A DNA stretch of 64,000 nt from Rosa chinensis (Eukaryota > Streptophyta > Magnoliopsida > Rosales > Rosaceae), in contig NC_037089.1 in assembly GCF_002994745.2 (NCBI RefSeq), forward strand, positions 14,836,141 through 14,900,140, in the 5' to 3' direction. The position numbers and the translations under genes are program-made. This document shows positions 13,055 through 24,321 of this stretch, in pieces. The notes below the pieces were generated by a model. The model worked only from the letters and a program-made list of their open reading frames with translations, was not told the DNA's origin and did not search any database. Within the stretch, counting starts at the first letter, position 1. Every line of letters starts with the position of its first letter.

Positions 13055-13440
13055 TTAGTTTGTGTAGTTAACTTTTAAGTATAACTAAATTACAACTGTT
13101 TGGAGTAATGATCTTTTAGATTAGTGTATCATCCAATCATCAACAGATATTTGCATACTGATTTGGAGCTTCCTTGACGGTGACGGATGTGCATTGAAGT
13201 CATTATTAAAGGGACAAGTAAAACAATGGGCAACTCCGGTTGTTTTAGATGAAAACTGAGGGCTCTTATTCGTTTAAGACCCTGATTTCAAATTTCAGAC
13301 GAGTTGTAGTGACTAAAAATGGAAATTGCTCTCGGTGGAGTTATACTCAAATCAAATACTACTTGTGGGAAATGCTAAACTATGACCAAATTCAGAAGGA
13401 AGATCGGAACTAAACGAAGGCAAAGTTCATTCACTCCTGG
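13055..13440 (+). repeat. diverged copy of the 29.48-29.83 kb segment
   Basis: This stretch aligns in the same orientation, with clear divergence, to the DNA just downstream of the two-exon unknown gene. Shared landmarks include GATTTGGAGCTTCCTTGACG (here) against GTTTTGGATCTTCCTTGATG (29.6 kb), a GACGGATGT word, AAGGGACnAGTAAA, GGCAACTCCGGTTGTT against GGCAATTCCAGTTGTT, and GGCAAAGTTCATTCA at the end of both. No coding part of that gene is seen here. It looks like a leftover of a duplication. Confidence 0.6.
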
Positions 13441-13921
13441 TTGGTGACGAGAAATTCTAGATGAGCTTTATCTCACCACGTATGTTGAATTGGTGTGGGA
13501 ATAGGACCAAATGGGTTCTGAGTCTGCAAATGATCTTTGATCCACTCAATCTTTGTATTCGCTTGCAGGTAAGATTGGGGTGCATGTAAAAAACTCTCCG
13601 AAAAAAAGTGTGTTTATTCAATCTTTCTAATGACTTACTTGGATTAATATGTCCACCTCGGCACCTTGGAGGCTGGCTGCACTTGTTGAACCTTATAGCC
13701 AAATTGGTGTGCTCGGATCATTATTCTTGAGTAATTATTGTGTGGTCCGAAATTATCACGTGTTTGTAGTCCTGATTAATATGACGTTTATATACATGGA
13801 AAAAAAAAAGAACCGATTACTATTAAAATAAGACCGCATGCATGGACCAATCAAGTTGTCTCAAATTACAAAAAATAGTAATATAGGACTAAATAATTTC
13901 TCGCAATTCTCTATTCACTCT

Positions 13922-14450
<529 letters not shown>

Positions 14451-14469
14451 TAGTATTTTTACCTCCCTC

Positions 14470-14930
14470 TCTCTCTTCCCCTGCCCGCCGCAACATATTA
14501 AGATTTCATCTTCTTCTCCTCCTTCTTCCTTCTTCCTCCTTCCCCGATATCAAGGTTTGATTTGGACATCCAAATATGATTTTCTTCTCCTCCTCTTTAT
14601 TCTTCTTCCTTCTTCTTTCTCCCTAGCTCCCTTCCTCCTTCCCTGATATCAAGATTTGATTTGGACACCCAAATCTGATTTTCTTCCCCTCTTCCTTATT
14701 CTTCCTCCCTAGCTCCCTCCCTGATATCAAGGTTTGATTTGGACACCCAAATCTAATCTTTTCCTCCTCCTCCTTCTTCCTTCTTCTTCTTCTCCCACCC
14801 TCCCTCCCCGATATCAAGATTTGATTTGGACACCCAAATATTATTTTCTTCTCCTCCTTCTCCTTCCTTCTTCTTCTCTTTCTTTTCCCTTCTTCTTCCT
14901 TCTGCTTCTTCTTCCTTTTTTTTTTTTTTA
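14470..14930. repeat. tandem minisatellite in pyrimidine-rich DNA
   Basis: A core (GATATCAAGRTTTGATTTGG followed by ACAYCCAAAT) occurs four times, at about 14546, 14645, 14723 and 14810. The copies are separated by 45-70 bases of CT/CTT-rich DNA. The regular spacing and the conserved core in a low-complexity background suggest expansion of one unit. The Lys/Glu-rich open frames on the minus strand are a by-product. Confidence 0.7.
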
Positions 14931-14939
14931 TCAATCATT

Positions 14940-15890
14940 GAAGAGACATATTTGCCCTTATAAATTTGACCAAAATCACACTAACTAACGGAGGATGTAA
15001 TGACATGTACCAATTTTGGATCGAGATTGCAACTTTATGTACTTTTGATTTCTTTGAAAGATAATGTACCAATCTTCGGAGTGGCCCATATGTGGTGTAT
15101 AGTTTATAAAAATTTTCCTTGATGGAATTATAGTTATGGCAGTTAACCATCGTTGGTTGGGTATTTGGGTTTTTGTGCCTTATCTTAGGCCTTCTTTCAT
15201 TTCATGGGGAATTAAAATATGGCACGTTATTTTGAAATGAAGTTGTTTCCACTTCTGCCGAGAGTAATGAGGTTGTATCTAAGATGCAGACTCATTGTGC
15301 TCTTAAGATTGAATCTTTGAGACTCATGTTGGTTTGGAAATTGAAAGTCCAAATCTTTGAGACCTAAATCTCAGAGCAAAGTTAGTAGAGAAGACCAGGG
15401 ACCTGCCCATTTTGAAATGAAGGGAGGAAGATTAAGGTGTTGGTAGTTCTTACTAGTTCTGTTTGATTATGAGGTCTTAGACTCTCAGCAGTATTGGAGA
15501 GGATCCTGCCACGAATTTTGGTATGGTATTTGTTTTGATTTTTATGGATTATTTATTTGAAATAATTGAATGGCCAACTTCACCAATGCTTAAATTGTCA
15601 TTGCTTGTCTTTGTAGGCTCTATGATGTACGACTTCTTCATGGGAAATGGTTGGCATGTGCCATCATATCAAGCTATAATTAGCCCCTTCAAGTACTCAT
15701 GTAATCAATCTGAAGACAATTCTAATCTAGATAACATGTTTTATGTTTAAAAATCAGTTTAATTATACTATGATTTTGTAATATGAAATTATTTAATTGA
15801 TATAATTTACTACATGAATACTTTTGTTTACTATGCTTGAATGAAAGGGTTTAATTGAAAATATTGTCTATTAGAAGAGTGAATGAAGAA
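14940..15890. other. intergenic region
   Basis: No gene recognised. A 75-codon frame at 15523-15750 has hydrophobic stretches but no known motif and no supporting signals. The region may belong to the same decayed transposon as the repeat words that follow it. Confidence 0.4.
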
Positions 15891-15894
15891 AACT

Positions 15895-16105
15895 TTTATG
15901 ACACGCAAAATGGTTTTTTACGGCACACAATCAAAGTTGTAAAACATCTTTTACGACGCGCAAACTAGTGTTTTACGACGCACAAAAAATGATTTTTATG
16001 GCGCACATTTTGCGTGTCACAAGAGAAATTTGTCTTTTACGACACTCTTCCTTATGCCGTAAAGTTGTTTTTTTACGACGCACATTGTGTGTAATAAAAA
16101 ACCAG
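15895..16105. repeat. array of TTTACGACGCACAA-type words, CACTA-like subterminal remnant
   Basis: A roughly 200-base cluster has six or more variants of TTTTACGACGCACA in both orientations (for example TTTTACGACGCGCAAA, TTTTACGACGCACAAA, TTTTTATGGCGCACATTTTG and GCCGTAAAGTTG). Dense short words in both orientations are typical of the subterminal regions of plant CACTA elements. No CACTA-type terminus was found beside it, so it is probably a fragment. Confidence 0.5.
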
Positions 16106-16109
16106 TTTT

Positions 16110-17132
16110 TTAAGCTTCTTTGTACCTAATTAGGCTTTCTTCCTCGGGTGGGAGCCCATTTATATTTCAAATCTCTACAACCTGAGAATGGCTATAGCAT
16201 TCCAGATATATTCATGTATCAAATTTCAGTTTCTGTTCCATGCTATATTTCTAATTTAAATAAAAAAATAATGGATAAACAAGTAAATGCATGATTAAAA
16301 CAAAGCCTATTTATATTCTTGATTTTTAATTTTGAAAAATCATAAAGAAAAAAAAATCGTTTATACATTTTGGTATTTCGGTAATTTAAATACATTTTAA
16401 AGATCATGCTTTATCAATGGCGACATTGAGAAACATGACAATTTGAATAGAAATGGGATTGTGAATGGTTTGGCACGTTAGGATGTGCCATAGGGCCGGG
16501 ACACCAATAGAATGCAATGACATGCTGTAACATACTAAATCTTGTTAACATTATTTTTTCTTGAAACTCTTTGCCATTACCTCTTCATTCATAAATTATG
16601 ATATTTAGAATGTATTCTATTTGCTGAAACAACAAAGCCTCGAACAAATTTCTTTTATATAATTTTTTTTAACTTTGAAAAATAGTTAAAAAAAAATTGC
16701 GTTGTGATTATTGAGTTCTGTCAGTTGGAGAAGTGTGTGAAAATCATTATTTCAGTGTTTGATCAGAAAATAAAAAATATACTTGTGACAAGAAAAAAAA
16801 AACGTGTGTACTATAATCCACAATTTTGAATAAAATTCATGGTTTTGAGAAAAAAAGTATTTTATTTTTATTTTTTAATTTTTAATTATGAAACTCAAGT
16901 TTCCAAAAAGTTGGGACATATACTTCAAAGAATTTTATTTTTAATATTATAAATTACTTATTAGAGCCCAAGTGACATGTTAACAAATTAAAAATTTAGG
17001 ATAATACTAATAACTAAAATATTACAAGAAGCATCAATACATGAAGTGCATGTAGAATATTTGCTACAAACTAAAAGACAACATTGCTAACTGTTATATG
17101 CACCATTATTAAATTGATCCCTATTATGTATA
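16110..17132. other. AT-rich intergenic region
   Basis: Very AT-rich with many A and T runs. No gene, RNA or bounded element recognised. Confidence 0.5.
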
Positions 17133-17416
17133 TCTATACTATTATTAAAGGAAGAGGTTTTGTTAGCCAAAATCTAAAATTTTAACAGAATTGACCCTAG
17201 AAGATTAATAAACTTTGAGAATTAATTAAATCACAAGGATAATTAAGACATTTACAAAATGTATTTTTATTAAAAAAAAAATAAAAAAAGTACCCACAAA
17301 CCCACTTTTCTCTCTCCAATTTTCTTTTCTCTACAATAACCAACTTTTTTCCTTTTTATTTTCTGAAAAAAAAAAAAAAAAAACTTGCACATATGCTATG
17401 TGTGGAGAAATGCTAG
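17133..17416 (+). mobile_element. short non-autonomous Helitron candidate
   Basis: The 5' end reads A|TCTATACTATTATTAAAGG, a form common to plant Helitrons. The 3' end is CTAG|T at 17413-17417, preceded about ten bases upstream by a small hairpin (CACATA-TGC-TATGTG, 17388-17402). Insertion between A and T without target duplication, the TC start and the CTRR end all fit. About 284 bases, no coding capacity. Confidence 0.55.
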
Positions 17417-18268
17417 TTATTATTAAGAAAAGAGAGCTTGCTCTGTAAAACTGATTTTTTTACCAATTTAACCTTTTTATATTAAAAAACTATGAAATAT
17501 AATTAATTAATAGGGATAATATAGTAAATTGTAATATAAAAAACAAAAAAATAAAAACACAAAAAATAGCAGAAAATGTGGTAGTTGTACGAAAAGTTTT
17601 CATACTATCTTTAACTTCTCTCCACACATATAGTGGGTGGGTCCTGCTAGTTAATATTAAGTACATGTCAAGAATCAAGGCGTGCCAGTATTAAAATGAG
17701 GTAAGATTTGGTAACCTATTATTGGGCATTGATCGAATATATTTAAAGAATGGGAAAAATGCACGAACAATGTCTGGAGACTCTGAGGACTGTCAAAATG
17801 ATACCTGAACTTTCAAACGTATCAATGTGATACCTGGACTTATATTTTCTTGTCAACATACGTAGTACCTACATTAACTTTCTGTCACAGCACCGTTAAA
17901 TTTGCCACATGTGAGGCACGTGACATACAAAATGAAGGTAAAAAGATTGATTTGCCCTATAACTGACATTTAAAATGCACAAACAGTGTCTGGAGACTCT
18001 TAGGACTGTTAAAATGATACCTAAACTTTCAAACGTATCAATGTGATACCTGGACTTATATTTTCTTGTCAACGTAGTACCTACATCAACTTTCCGTCAC
18101 AGCACCGTTAAATTTACCACGTGTGACTGTGTGAGGCACGTGAGGTACAAAATGAAGGTAAAAAGACTGATTTGCCCTATAACTGAAATTTTAAATATTT
18201 TTTTTAGTAAAAACATTTTAAATAATTTTTTTTTGGTAAAAAGAATGATTTACCTTTAATTTTTTTAA

Positions 18269-18682
18269 GGGCTAAATACATATTACTACCTTATAGTTTT
18301 GGATCCAAAATCAATTCAGTCCCCGAACATTTAATTTCATCAAAAACACCCCTGCACTTTCAATTTTGATCTAATAGGTCCAATTTGTTAATTTCCGACA
18401 ATTGAGTTATTTAACTTGTTAATGTGGCTCATATATGGCCTATGTTTTATGATGTGGTGTCTGCAGGCCACCTCTAGTTAATTTAAGAGTGAGTCCTACT
18501 ATTAAAAATAAATAATTTTTCAACAAATAATCCAACTATAACTTGAACCCATAACAAAATATTAACAAATTGGATCTATTAAATCAAAATTGAAAGTGCA
18601 GGGGTGTTTTTGATGAAATTAGAAGTCTAGGGACTGAATTGATTTTGGACCTAAACCACAGGGTAGTAACTAGTATTTAGCC
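18269..18682. mobile_element. nested foldback/MITE inside the 2.6-kb element
   Basis: Inverted ends of about 130 bases. The left reads GGGCTAAATACATATTACTA, with CCCCTGCACTTTCAATTTTGA further in; the right, on the minus strand, reads GGCTAAATACTAGTTACTAC with the same inner word. The middle of about 140 bases is unique. Poly-T on both sides hides any target duplication. Confidence 0.65.
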
Positions 18683-18702
18683 TTTTTTTTAATTATTTTT
18701 TT

Positions 18703-19495
18703 TCACCCCTCCACCTCTCGTCTTCTTCCTCTCCCCTCGATCAACCACTCTCTAAAAAGACTGGTTGTCCTCGCCAATTCCTCATGCAACAACACCTCAG
18801 TACTCCTCAATTTCAGGCACACAGCACTGACGCTGTTGACCTCGACGAAAGGATCGGCGGCGCACTTCATCTCCGATTTCAGATCTTTGACAAGCGAGGC
18901 TTCAAGAAGACTATGTCCTTCATTTTGGAGGACGAAATTGAAATTGAAATTGGGATTGAGATTGAGATTGGGATTGGGATTGGGATTTGGATTTGGATTT
19001 GGATTGGATTGGATTCTCTGGAAACTTCGTCGGTACTCAAAGCGGGACTTGAGATTGAGGAATGAGGAGGGCGGAGAGATCATCTATATCATTACTTGCT
19101 GGTGTTTTTGTTGTAGTTAATAACTTGATATTAATGGATTTTGAGTTTGAGTTTGAGTTTTGGTGGAGGTGTGGGTGGTGACAAAAAATGAAATTCAGGG
19201 TTTCTGCAACGTCTTCTTGGTTCTTCTTCTTAATTACCCATTTCACAATAGGTTTGCATTGATGTTGTTGAGGCGATTTCAAAGGAGGAATGAAATTTTA
19301 TGTTAATTCGATCTGATACATTTGTGATTGTTTTGCAATCCAAGTCTTCGTGCTTTCTCTGTTGGACTTGGAGGTGTTGAAGAGGCCATCGACCTCGCGG
19401 CGGAAGCACTTCTCCTAGATCCAATGCTCGGCCAGCTTCTTCGGGGCGCGTACCTCATGGTCCTTGCTGCAGCTGCTGGTGTTGCCACCAATTAA
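18703..19495. other. GC-richer, coding-like cargo inside the 2.6-kb element
   Basis: This part is noticeably more GC-rich than its surroundings. On the minus strand a 126-codon frame (19083-18703) includes an Asn-Pro repeat from a hexanucleotide run and a segment LKLRSTEVLLHEELARTT. On the plus strand near 19350-19495 a frame reads VGLGGVEEAIDLAAEALLLD. Neither is a complete protein and I recognise neither. The pattern suggests captured host gene pieces, as in Pack-MULEs, but this is inference. Confidence 0.4.
18935..19015. repeat. GAAATT / GGGATT hexanucleotide microsatellite
   Basis: Imperfect tandem hexamers drift from GAAATT through GGGATT and GAGATT to GGATTT. They account for the Asn-Pro-rich frame on the minus strand. 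Confidence 0.85.
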
Positions 19496-20547
19496 GGCAG
19501 ACTTGGGAGTTGAATAGGGTTGAATGATTTTGCAGAAACAAGTTGGACTTGGTTTTGTGTTTAGAACTGAATCGAACAAGGGAGAAACTTTGCTAAAAAA
19601 AATTATTTCTCATTCTTTTTTGTTCTTGGAGTTCCCAGATCTTTCATTTATCTTTCAAAATGGGTTTGTCGAGTTTAAGAAGATGAACAAGAATGGGTTC
19701 AAGAACATGAACAATTGAGATTTTTTTTTTTTTTTTTGCCTTTTTGCTGGGTTTGAGAAGATGAACATGAAGAAATATTCGGTTCATACTTATCAGATTG
19801 GGATTTTTTTTTTTTTTTTTGAGAATATATTAGATTGATCTTGGTTAATAGAAAAAGAAAAAAAATTAATCATCTTTTATTTTCAATATAATAAATTATT
19901 ATGTTTTTATTTTCAATTTTAAATTTATTCATTTAGGATTTGATAGAGTGAAAAAGTCTTTTTTGCCCTCATTTTCGGCCTCACATGCGTCAGAGGTAAC
20001 TCGAACTGACGGAACCGTGACGGAAAGTTGATGTTAGTACTACGTTGACAAGAAAATATAAGTCTACACATTGATACGTTTGAAAGTTCAGGTATCATTT
20101 TGACAGTCATCAGAGTCTCCAGACACTGTTCGTGCATTTTTCCCTTTAGGATTTGATGGAGTGGAAAAGTCTTTTTTGCCCTCATTTTCAGCCTCACATG
20201 CAACACACGTGACTTGAACTGACGGAGCCGTAACGGAAAGTTGATGTAGGTACTACGTTGACAAGAAAATATAAGTCTAGGTATCACATTGATACGTTTG
20301 AAAGTTCATGTATTATTTTGACAGTCCTCAGAGTCTCCAGACACTGTTCATGCATTTTTCCCTTTAAGAATCCAACATCAGAACCTTTGAATTTAGATGT
20401 GGCAGTGTCCGTGACTACTGACTAAAGGACTAATTCCCACGAAGACAGATCATTGATTTCCTCGATGCCAGTCATGCGAAGAAAGAGTCTTCGGATGCGG
20501 TGGGACTTTCAAATTTCGATCCCAAGTCAAACAAGAGAAAACCAAAC

Positions 20548-21476
20548 GGGAGAGGATCCTCTCCTGAGCTAGCTTTTAACCTAAGCTGCCTGAGCTTTTC
20601 ATTACAAGCCACCACGTGTCCAAACTCACATCTAATGGCTCCAACTTTTTATTGTATTTATTCCAATTTTTGTAGCCTAATCAACGGCTGATATTCTCTC
20701 TCTGCCTCTTCAATCTCTCTTCTTTTTCTTCTTCAACAACTCATTCCATCTTTTGCAGTTTAATCAACTGCAGTCCTCCTCCTCCTCGATTATCTCACTA
20801 AACCTCTCTTTCTTCATGATCATTCTGATTTTTCTTTTTCCTCCTTGCTCTCTTCACTTTCATACAGATCCAAAAAATAACAATCCAAAATTACAATCCT
20901 TCGCATTCAACCTCAGCAAAATCAAATCTAAATGAAAATCGACTCTCAGATTTTACCCTTGGTATTCTCTCCTCTTCTACCCAAGTATCCAAACCAAATT
21001 AAGACAGTATTTTGAATTAAATATTAAACGAAATATCTACGAAATAGAAGATAAAAATTGAATCTTGTGAAGCTTTTTCTTCGAGGCCTGATCTGGGTTC
21101 TCTACTCTCTGTTTGATTTGATTCTCCATGTTGTGAATGGGAAGTTGTAGCCGGATGAAGACGAGAGAGAGAGAGAGAGAGGGAGAGAGAGAGAGGTGGA
21201 GCAACAATTTGAGAGAGAGAGGGTCCAATTTTGTTGATACTCAATTGATAGAAATGGTGTGAGGAAATAGGTTGGAGTGGTTGATGGCTGCGATGAAGAT
21301 GAGAGAGAGGGCAGAGTCTTCCTTCCTATTGTACTTTTGAGTGTTGATGAAAAAAAGAATAAGTCCAAACTGAGTTCAAGAGGAGCCTTTAGATGTTGCT
21401 TTAGACACGTGGCATCATCAGCTTCAAAGCTCAGGCAGCTCAGGTTAAAAGCTAGCTCAGGAGAGGATCCTCTCCC
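20548..21476. mobile_element. 929-bp MULE-type non-autonomous element
   Basis: The perfect 9-base target duplication AAACCAAAC is at 20539-20547 and 21477-21485. The inverted ends start GGGAGAGGATCCTCTCCTGA and match for about 50 bases with a single mismatch (GCTAGCTTTTAACCT, then GCTGCCTGAGCTTT). The first 16 bases are themselves nearly palindromic. Nine-base duplications with long inverted ends indicate the Mutator superfamily. No transposase is encoded. A short (GA)n run lies near 21165-21200. The right edge is only about 120 bases upstream of the DUF247 start codon, so it lies in that gene's promoter or leader. Confidence 0.88.
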
Positions 21477-21604
21477 AAACCAAACTGCGTGTGATTGAAT
21501 TGCAGTACTTCTGCATGTTATTCTCAGTTTCTCACTTCAATCTTTCATTCAACAAATTTACTTCCAAGCAAAGTTGTCTTCTCTTTAATTCATAGCTAGG
21601 TACA

Positions 21605-22960
21605 ATGGCTTCGTCCTCGAGCTCACCAATGTCGGTGAACGGAGATGGAAACTATTCTGTCATTACAGTTGCATCGCTGAAGGAAACAGTCAACGGAACA
21701 GAATGGCTCCTGGACCCCTCAGCTGGAAATGAGTCTTTTTGCATCTTCCGAGTACCCAAATGCCTAGTTGACGTAAACAAGAACACCTACGGGCCTCATA
21801 TAGTCTCCATCGGTCCTTATCACCATGGTGAAAAACATTTGGAGATGATGCAGCAGCACAAGAGGAGATTTCTTCGCGATCTTCTTGCTCAAACACCACC
21901 AACTGGCCCGGGACTAGACGACTACCAGCAGGCTGTAGCATTAAGGGAAGAAGAGATAAGAGGGTGCTATTCAGAGTCGACACTCAAGTTTTGCAAGGAT
22001 CAGCTCGTTGACATGATGTTGTTGGATGGTCTCTTCATTATTGAACTCTTGTGCAAAATTGGAGGATTATCAAAAACGCCAATTGGAGATGACCCCATCT
22101 TTCACTTTGCATCGGTCTTTACTTATCTCATCCGAGATCTTCTGCGGTTGGAGAACCAGATTCCTTTCTTTGTTCTTCAAACATTATTCAACGCATCAAG
22201 AGATTCAAGACATGCAAGTGACTCATCCCTTGCCGAACTGGCTCTACAATTATTCGAATCCGCAGTAGAAATACCTTATGGCGATCATGATCAAGGAAAA
22301 CATTTACTTGATTTACTTCGTTTGAGTTTTATCCACCCAAGCATGAGGCTCAAAGAAATCAACCTTGGATTTACCTCTTCATCTGTTCAGATTATCCAAT
22401 CAGCAAAAAAGCTTCATCTAGCTGGAATAAAGTTCAAGGCAAGGCATGCGCAGAATGAGGCAATGAGCTTCCTAGACATCAGATTCTCAAATGGAGTGCT
22501 TGAAATCCCACTTATAACACTGGATGATCTTTGTACTGATCTATTACTGAACTTCATTGCATTTGAACAATGCTACTCTCATTCTCCAAGGCACATAACC
22601 ACTTACGCTGCATTCATGAGTTGCCTAGTTCGTTCGCCTACGGACGCAGCATTTCTCTGCGAACATGATATTATTGAAAAATATATTGCCACCGATGAGG
22701 AAGTTGCAAATTTTTTCAGAAACATGGGGAAGGATGTGCCTTTCGATATTGGCCAGAGTTATCTACTGGAGTTGTTCAAGGATGTAAATGAGTACCAGAG
22801 GAATATGTGGCATGTCCGATGGGCGGGTTTCAGGTTGAAGTATTTTGATACACCATGGTCTTTCTTGTCTGCTTTAGCTGCTGTCATACTCCTACTCTTC
22901 ACTGCAATTCAGACCTTCTTTGCTGTTTATGCATATGTGCTTCCACCAAAAGATGAATGA
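21605..22960 (+). CDS. DUF247 (UPF0481) family protein, single exon
   Basis: Intact 451-aa frame with the family's landmarks. Near the N-terminus: FRVPKCLVDVNKNTYGPHIV, then SIGPYHHGEKHLEMMQQHK. In the middle: MMLLDGLFIIELL and LLRLENQIPFFVLQTLF. Later: LEIPLITLDDLCTDLLLNFI, FEQCYS and YAAFMSCLV, then DVPFDIGQSYLLELFKDVNE. The C-terminus is a hydrophobic helix (FLSALAAVILLLFTAIQTFF), so it is probably a tail-anchored membrane protein. Length and single-exon structure are normal for DUF247. The biochemical function is unknown; some grass members act in self-incompatibility. A mobile element sits just upstream and may contribute to the promoter. Confidence 0.93.
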   Translation: MASSSSSPMSVNGDGNYSVITVASLKETVNGTEWLLDPSAGNESFCIFRVPKCLVDVNKNTYGPHIVSIGPYHHGEKHLEMMQQHKRRFLRDLLAQTPPTGPGLDDYQQAVALREEEIRGCYSESTLKFCKDQLVDMMLLDGLFIIELLCKIGGLSKTPIGDDPIFHFASVFTYLIRDLLRLENQIPFFVLQTLFNASRDSRHASDSSLAELALQLFESAVEIPYGDHDQGKHLLDLLRLSFIHPSMRLKEINLGFTSSSVQIIQSAKKLHLAGIKFKARHAQNEAMSFLDIRFSNGVLEIPLITLDDLCTDLLLNFIAFEQCYSHSPRHITTYAAFMSCLVRSPTDAAFLCEHDIIEKYIATDEEVANFFRNMGKDVPFDIGQSYLLELFKDVNEYQRNMWHVRWAGFRLKYFDTPWSFLSALAAVILLLFTAIQTFFAVYAYVLPPKDE

Positions 22961-24186
22961 CTTAGGCTTAACTTTACATTTCTAGAAGTGTATCAGTGTA
23001 TTAATCAGTTTCTACTTCCTAGTGTCTTATTATTTCTACAGTACCAAGTCAAGTTTGGGTCTAGTTAACTCCATGCTAAATTTTGATTCAAACACGATGT
23101 TTTTGTTAGGGATTTTAAGTATGTCTCACATTGGAATCGAAATTGTGATACTGCCTATGGCCGGATTCATAAGAATTTGGGTATCTCTAAACATATTTGA
23201 TATTGATTGTGAATTTCAAATTATTTTATCATTTTACATACAATTACCCGCGTATGAATGTCTCGCGGCCATATGTGCTCCATGTCATAAAAATTGTAAT
23301 ATCTGAACATTGAGTTAGCTAGCGTTGTGAAATTCAAGATGTAATCACTTATGCTATTAGTATCACATAACAATTTTAACGTATTCTTCATGGCAACGAC
23401 CTTTTTTGTGTTTATTTGGTTTTCTTTTTGGGAATTAGAACACAATCTGTAGTAGGTGATTAATTTATTTCCCTCACCATGAAAGTTTCCAAGAGCTCAC
23501 AATAATTGGTTAAGAAACTTTCTTTGCAAGCTTGCCTGATTAAGCTTTAACACGTCTCCTTCTAAATTCCATCTCCGCGTTAAACGCGTTTGGTTGCTCA
23601 ACTTTTAAGATCAAGCTTTCAGTTTAAGATGGAACTCAGAATTTTCTTTTTTCTTCTAATTAATCAGATTTTGCTGCTCTAGCTCTTATTTTAGGTTTTG
23701 ATTGGAGTAACCGACTTAATAACTAATATTACACTGAAATTTTTTTCAGAATTAGAAACACAACCAATTGATTTATAATAATCAATCTTTCAAATGATGG
23801 AATGTATCAGATATTGTTGATTTTGCGCGTGATCACTTCTTCAAAAAGGAATGGAAATTGAGAGGAAAGATGCAATTAAGGTGCTTCCACTCAAATTCAC
23901 TCCTAGAAATTGACATTGTCTGGCCTCGAAATTCCCTAATAAATCAAATTTGGTGGTGGGGCATTGTCCTGCAATTTGATAGATGGGTTATTAGTTACCT
24001 CACGACATGCAACTATGTAAGTTACCTAGTAAGAGTGAGGCATTTGCTTGGTAGATTCGTAAGTCAATGTTAGTCAATGGCAGAAGTCATTGGCCTCCCA
24101 ACTTTTTGGTACAAAGTTTTGATTTATGACGTAGGATAACCGTGCAAGCAATGGTTTGTAGGAAAATTGCACGAAGTTTGTAGGAA
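22961..24186. other. intergenic region
   Basis: 3' flank of the DUF247 gene, then AT-rich DNA. Short frames have no recognisable motifs and no RNA genes are seen. Confidence 0.5.
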
Positions 24187-24321
24187 GACTTCTACAAATG
24201 ATTTTTCAACCCTTGAAATGCCATTAGGCAGCAATATTCTTCATCCCTGATCAGGGAGAAACTTCTTCGCAGCAAAATACAAATGACTTCTACAAGGGTT
24301 GAAAAATCATTTGTAGAAGTC
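24187..24321. repeat. perfect 28-base inverted repeat with 79-base spacer
   Basis: GACTTCTACAAATGATTTTT plus CAACCCTT at 24187-24214 is matched exactly in inverted orientation at 24294-24321. The RNA would form a hairpin with a 28-bp perfect stem. The spacer is unrelated. It could be a small MITE core or a small-RNA source; nothing decides between these. Confidence 0.75.

Larger units (their letters stand above)
17752..20362. mobile_element. 2.6-kb MULE-like element with doubled inverted ends
   Basis: Both ends carry GGGAAAAATGCAYGAACARTG in inverted orientation, followed by a unit of roughly 200 bases (GTCTGGAGACTCTGAGGACT, then ACTTTCAAACGTATCAATGT). On each side this unit is present twice in tandem: 17752-17950 and 17970-18190 on the left, and about 19940-20140 and 20150-20362 in inverted orientation on the right. 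Flanks are TTTAAAGAAT and TTTAAGAAT, a near-perfect 9-10 base target duplication as expected for Mutator-like elements. The interior has no transposase. It holds a nested foldback and GC-rich coding-like pieces. Confidence 0.72.

Noticed and set aside
14623..14988. Lys/Glu-rich and Leu/Ser-rich frames on both strands with repeated FGCPNQ-type segments
   Set aside because: They come from a pyrimidine-rich minisatellite; frames open on both strands at once and nothing else supports a gene.
15523..15750. 75-codon plus-strand frame with hydrophobic stretches
   Set aside because: No recognised motif, no promoter or splice support, and it lies in decayed repeat DNA.
18703..19083. 126-codon minus-strand frame with an Asn-Pro repeat, as a gene
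   Set aside because: The repeat is a hexanucleotide microsatellite and the frame lies inside a non-autonomous transposon; reported as cargo only.
21690..21983. 97-codon minus-strand frame
   Set aside because: Antisense shadow of the DUF247 gene.
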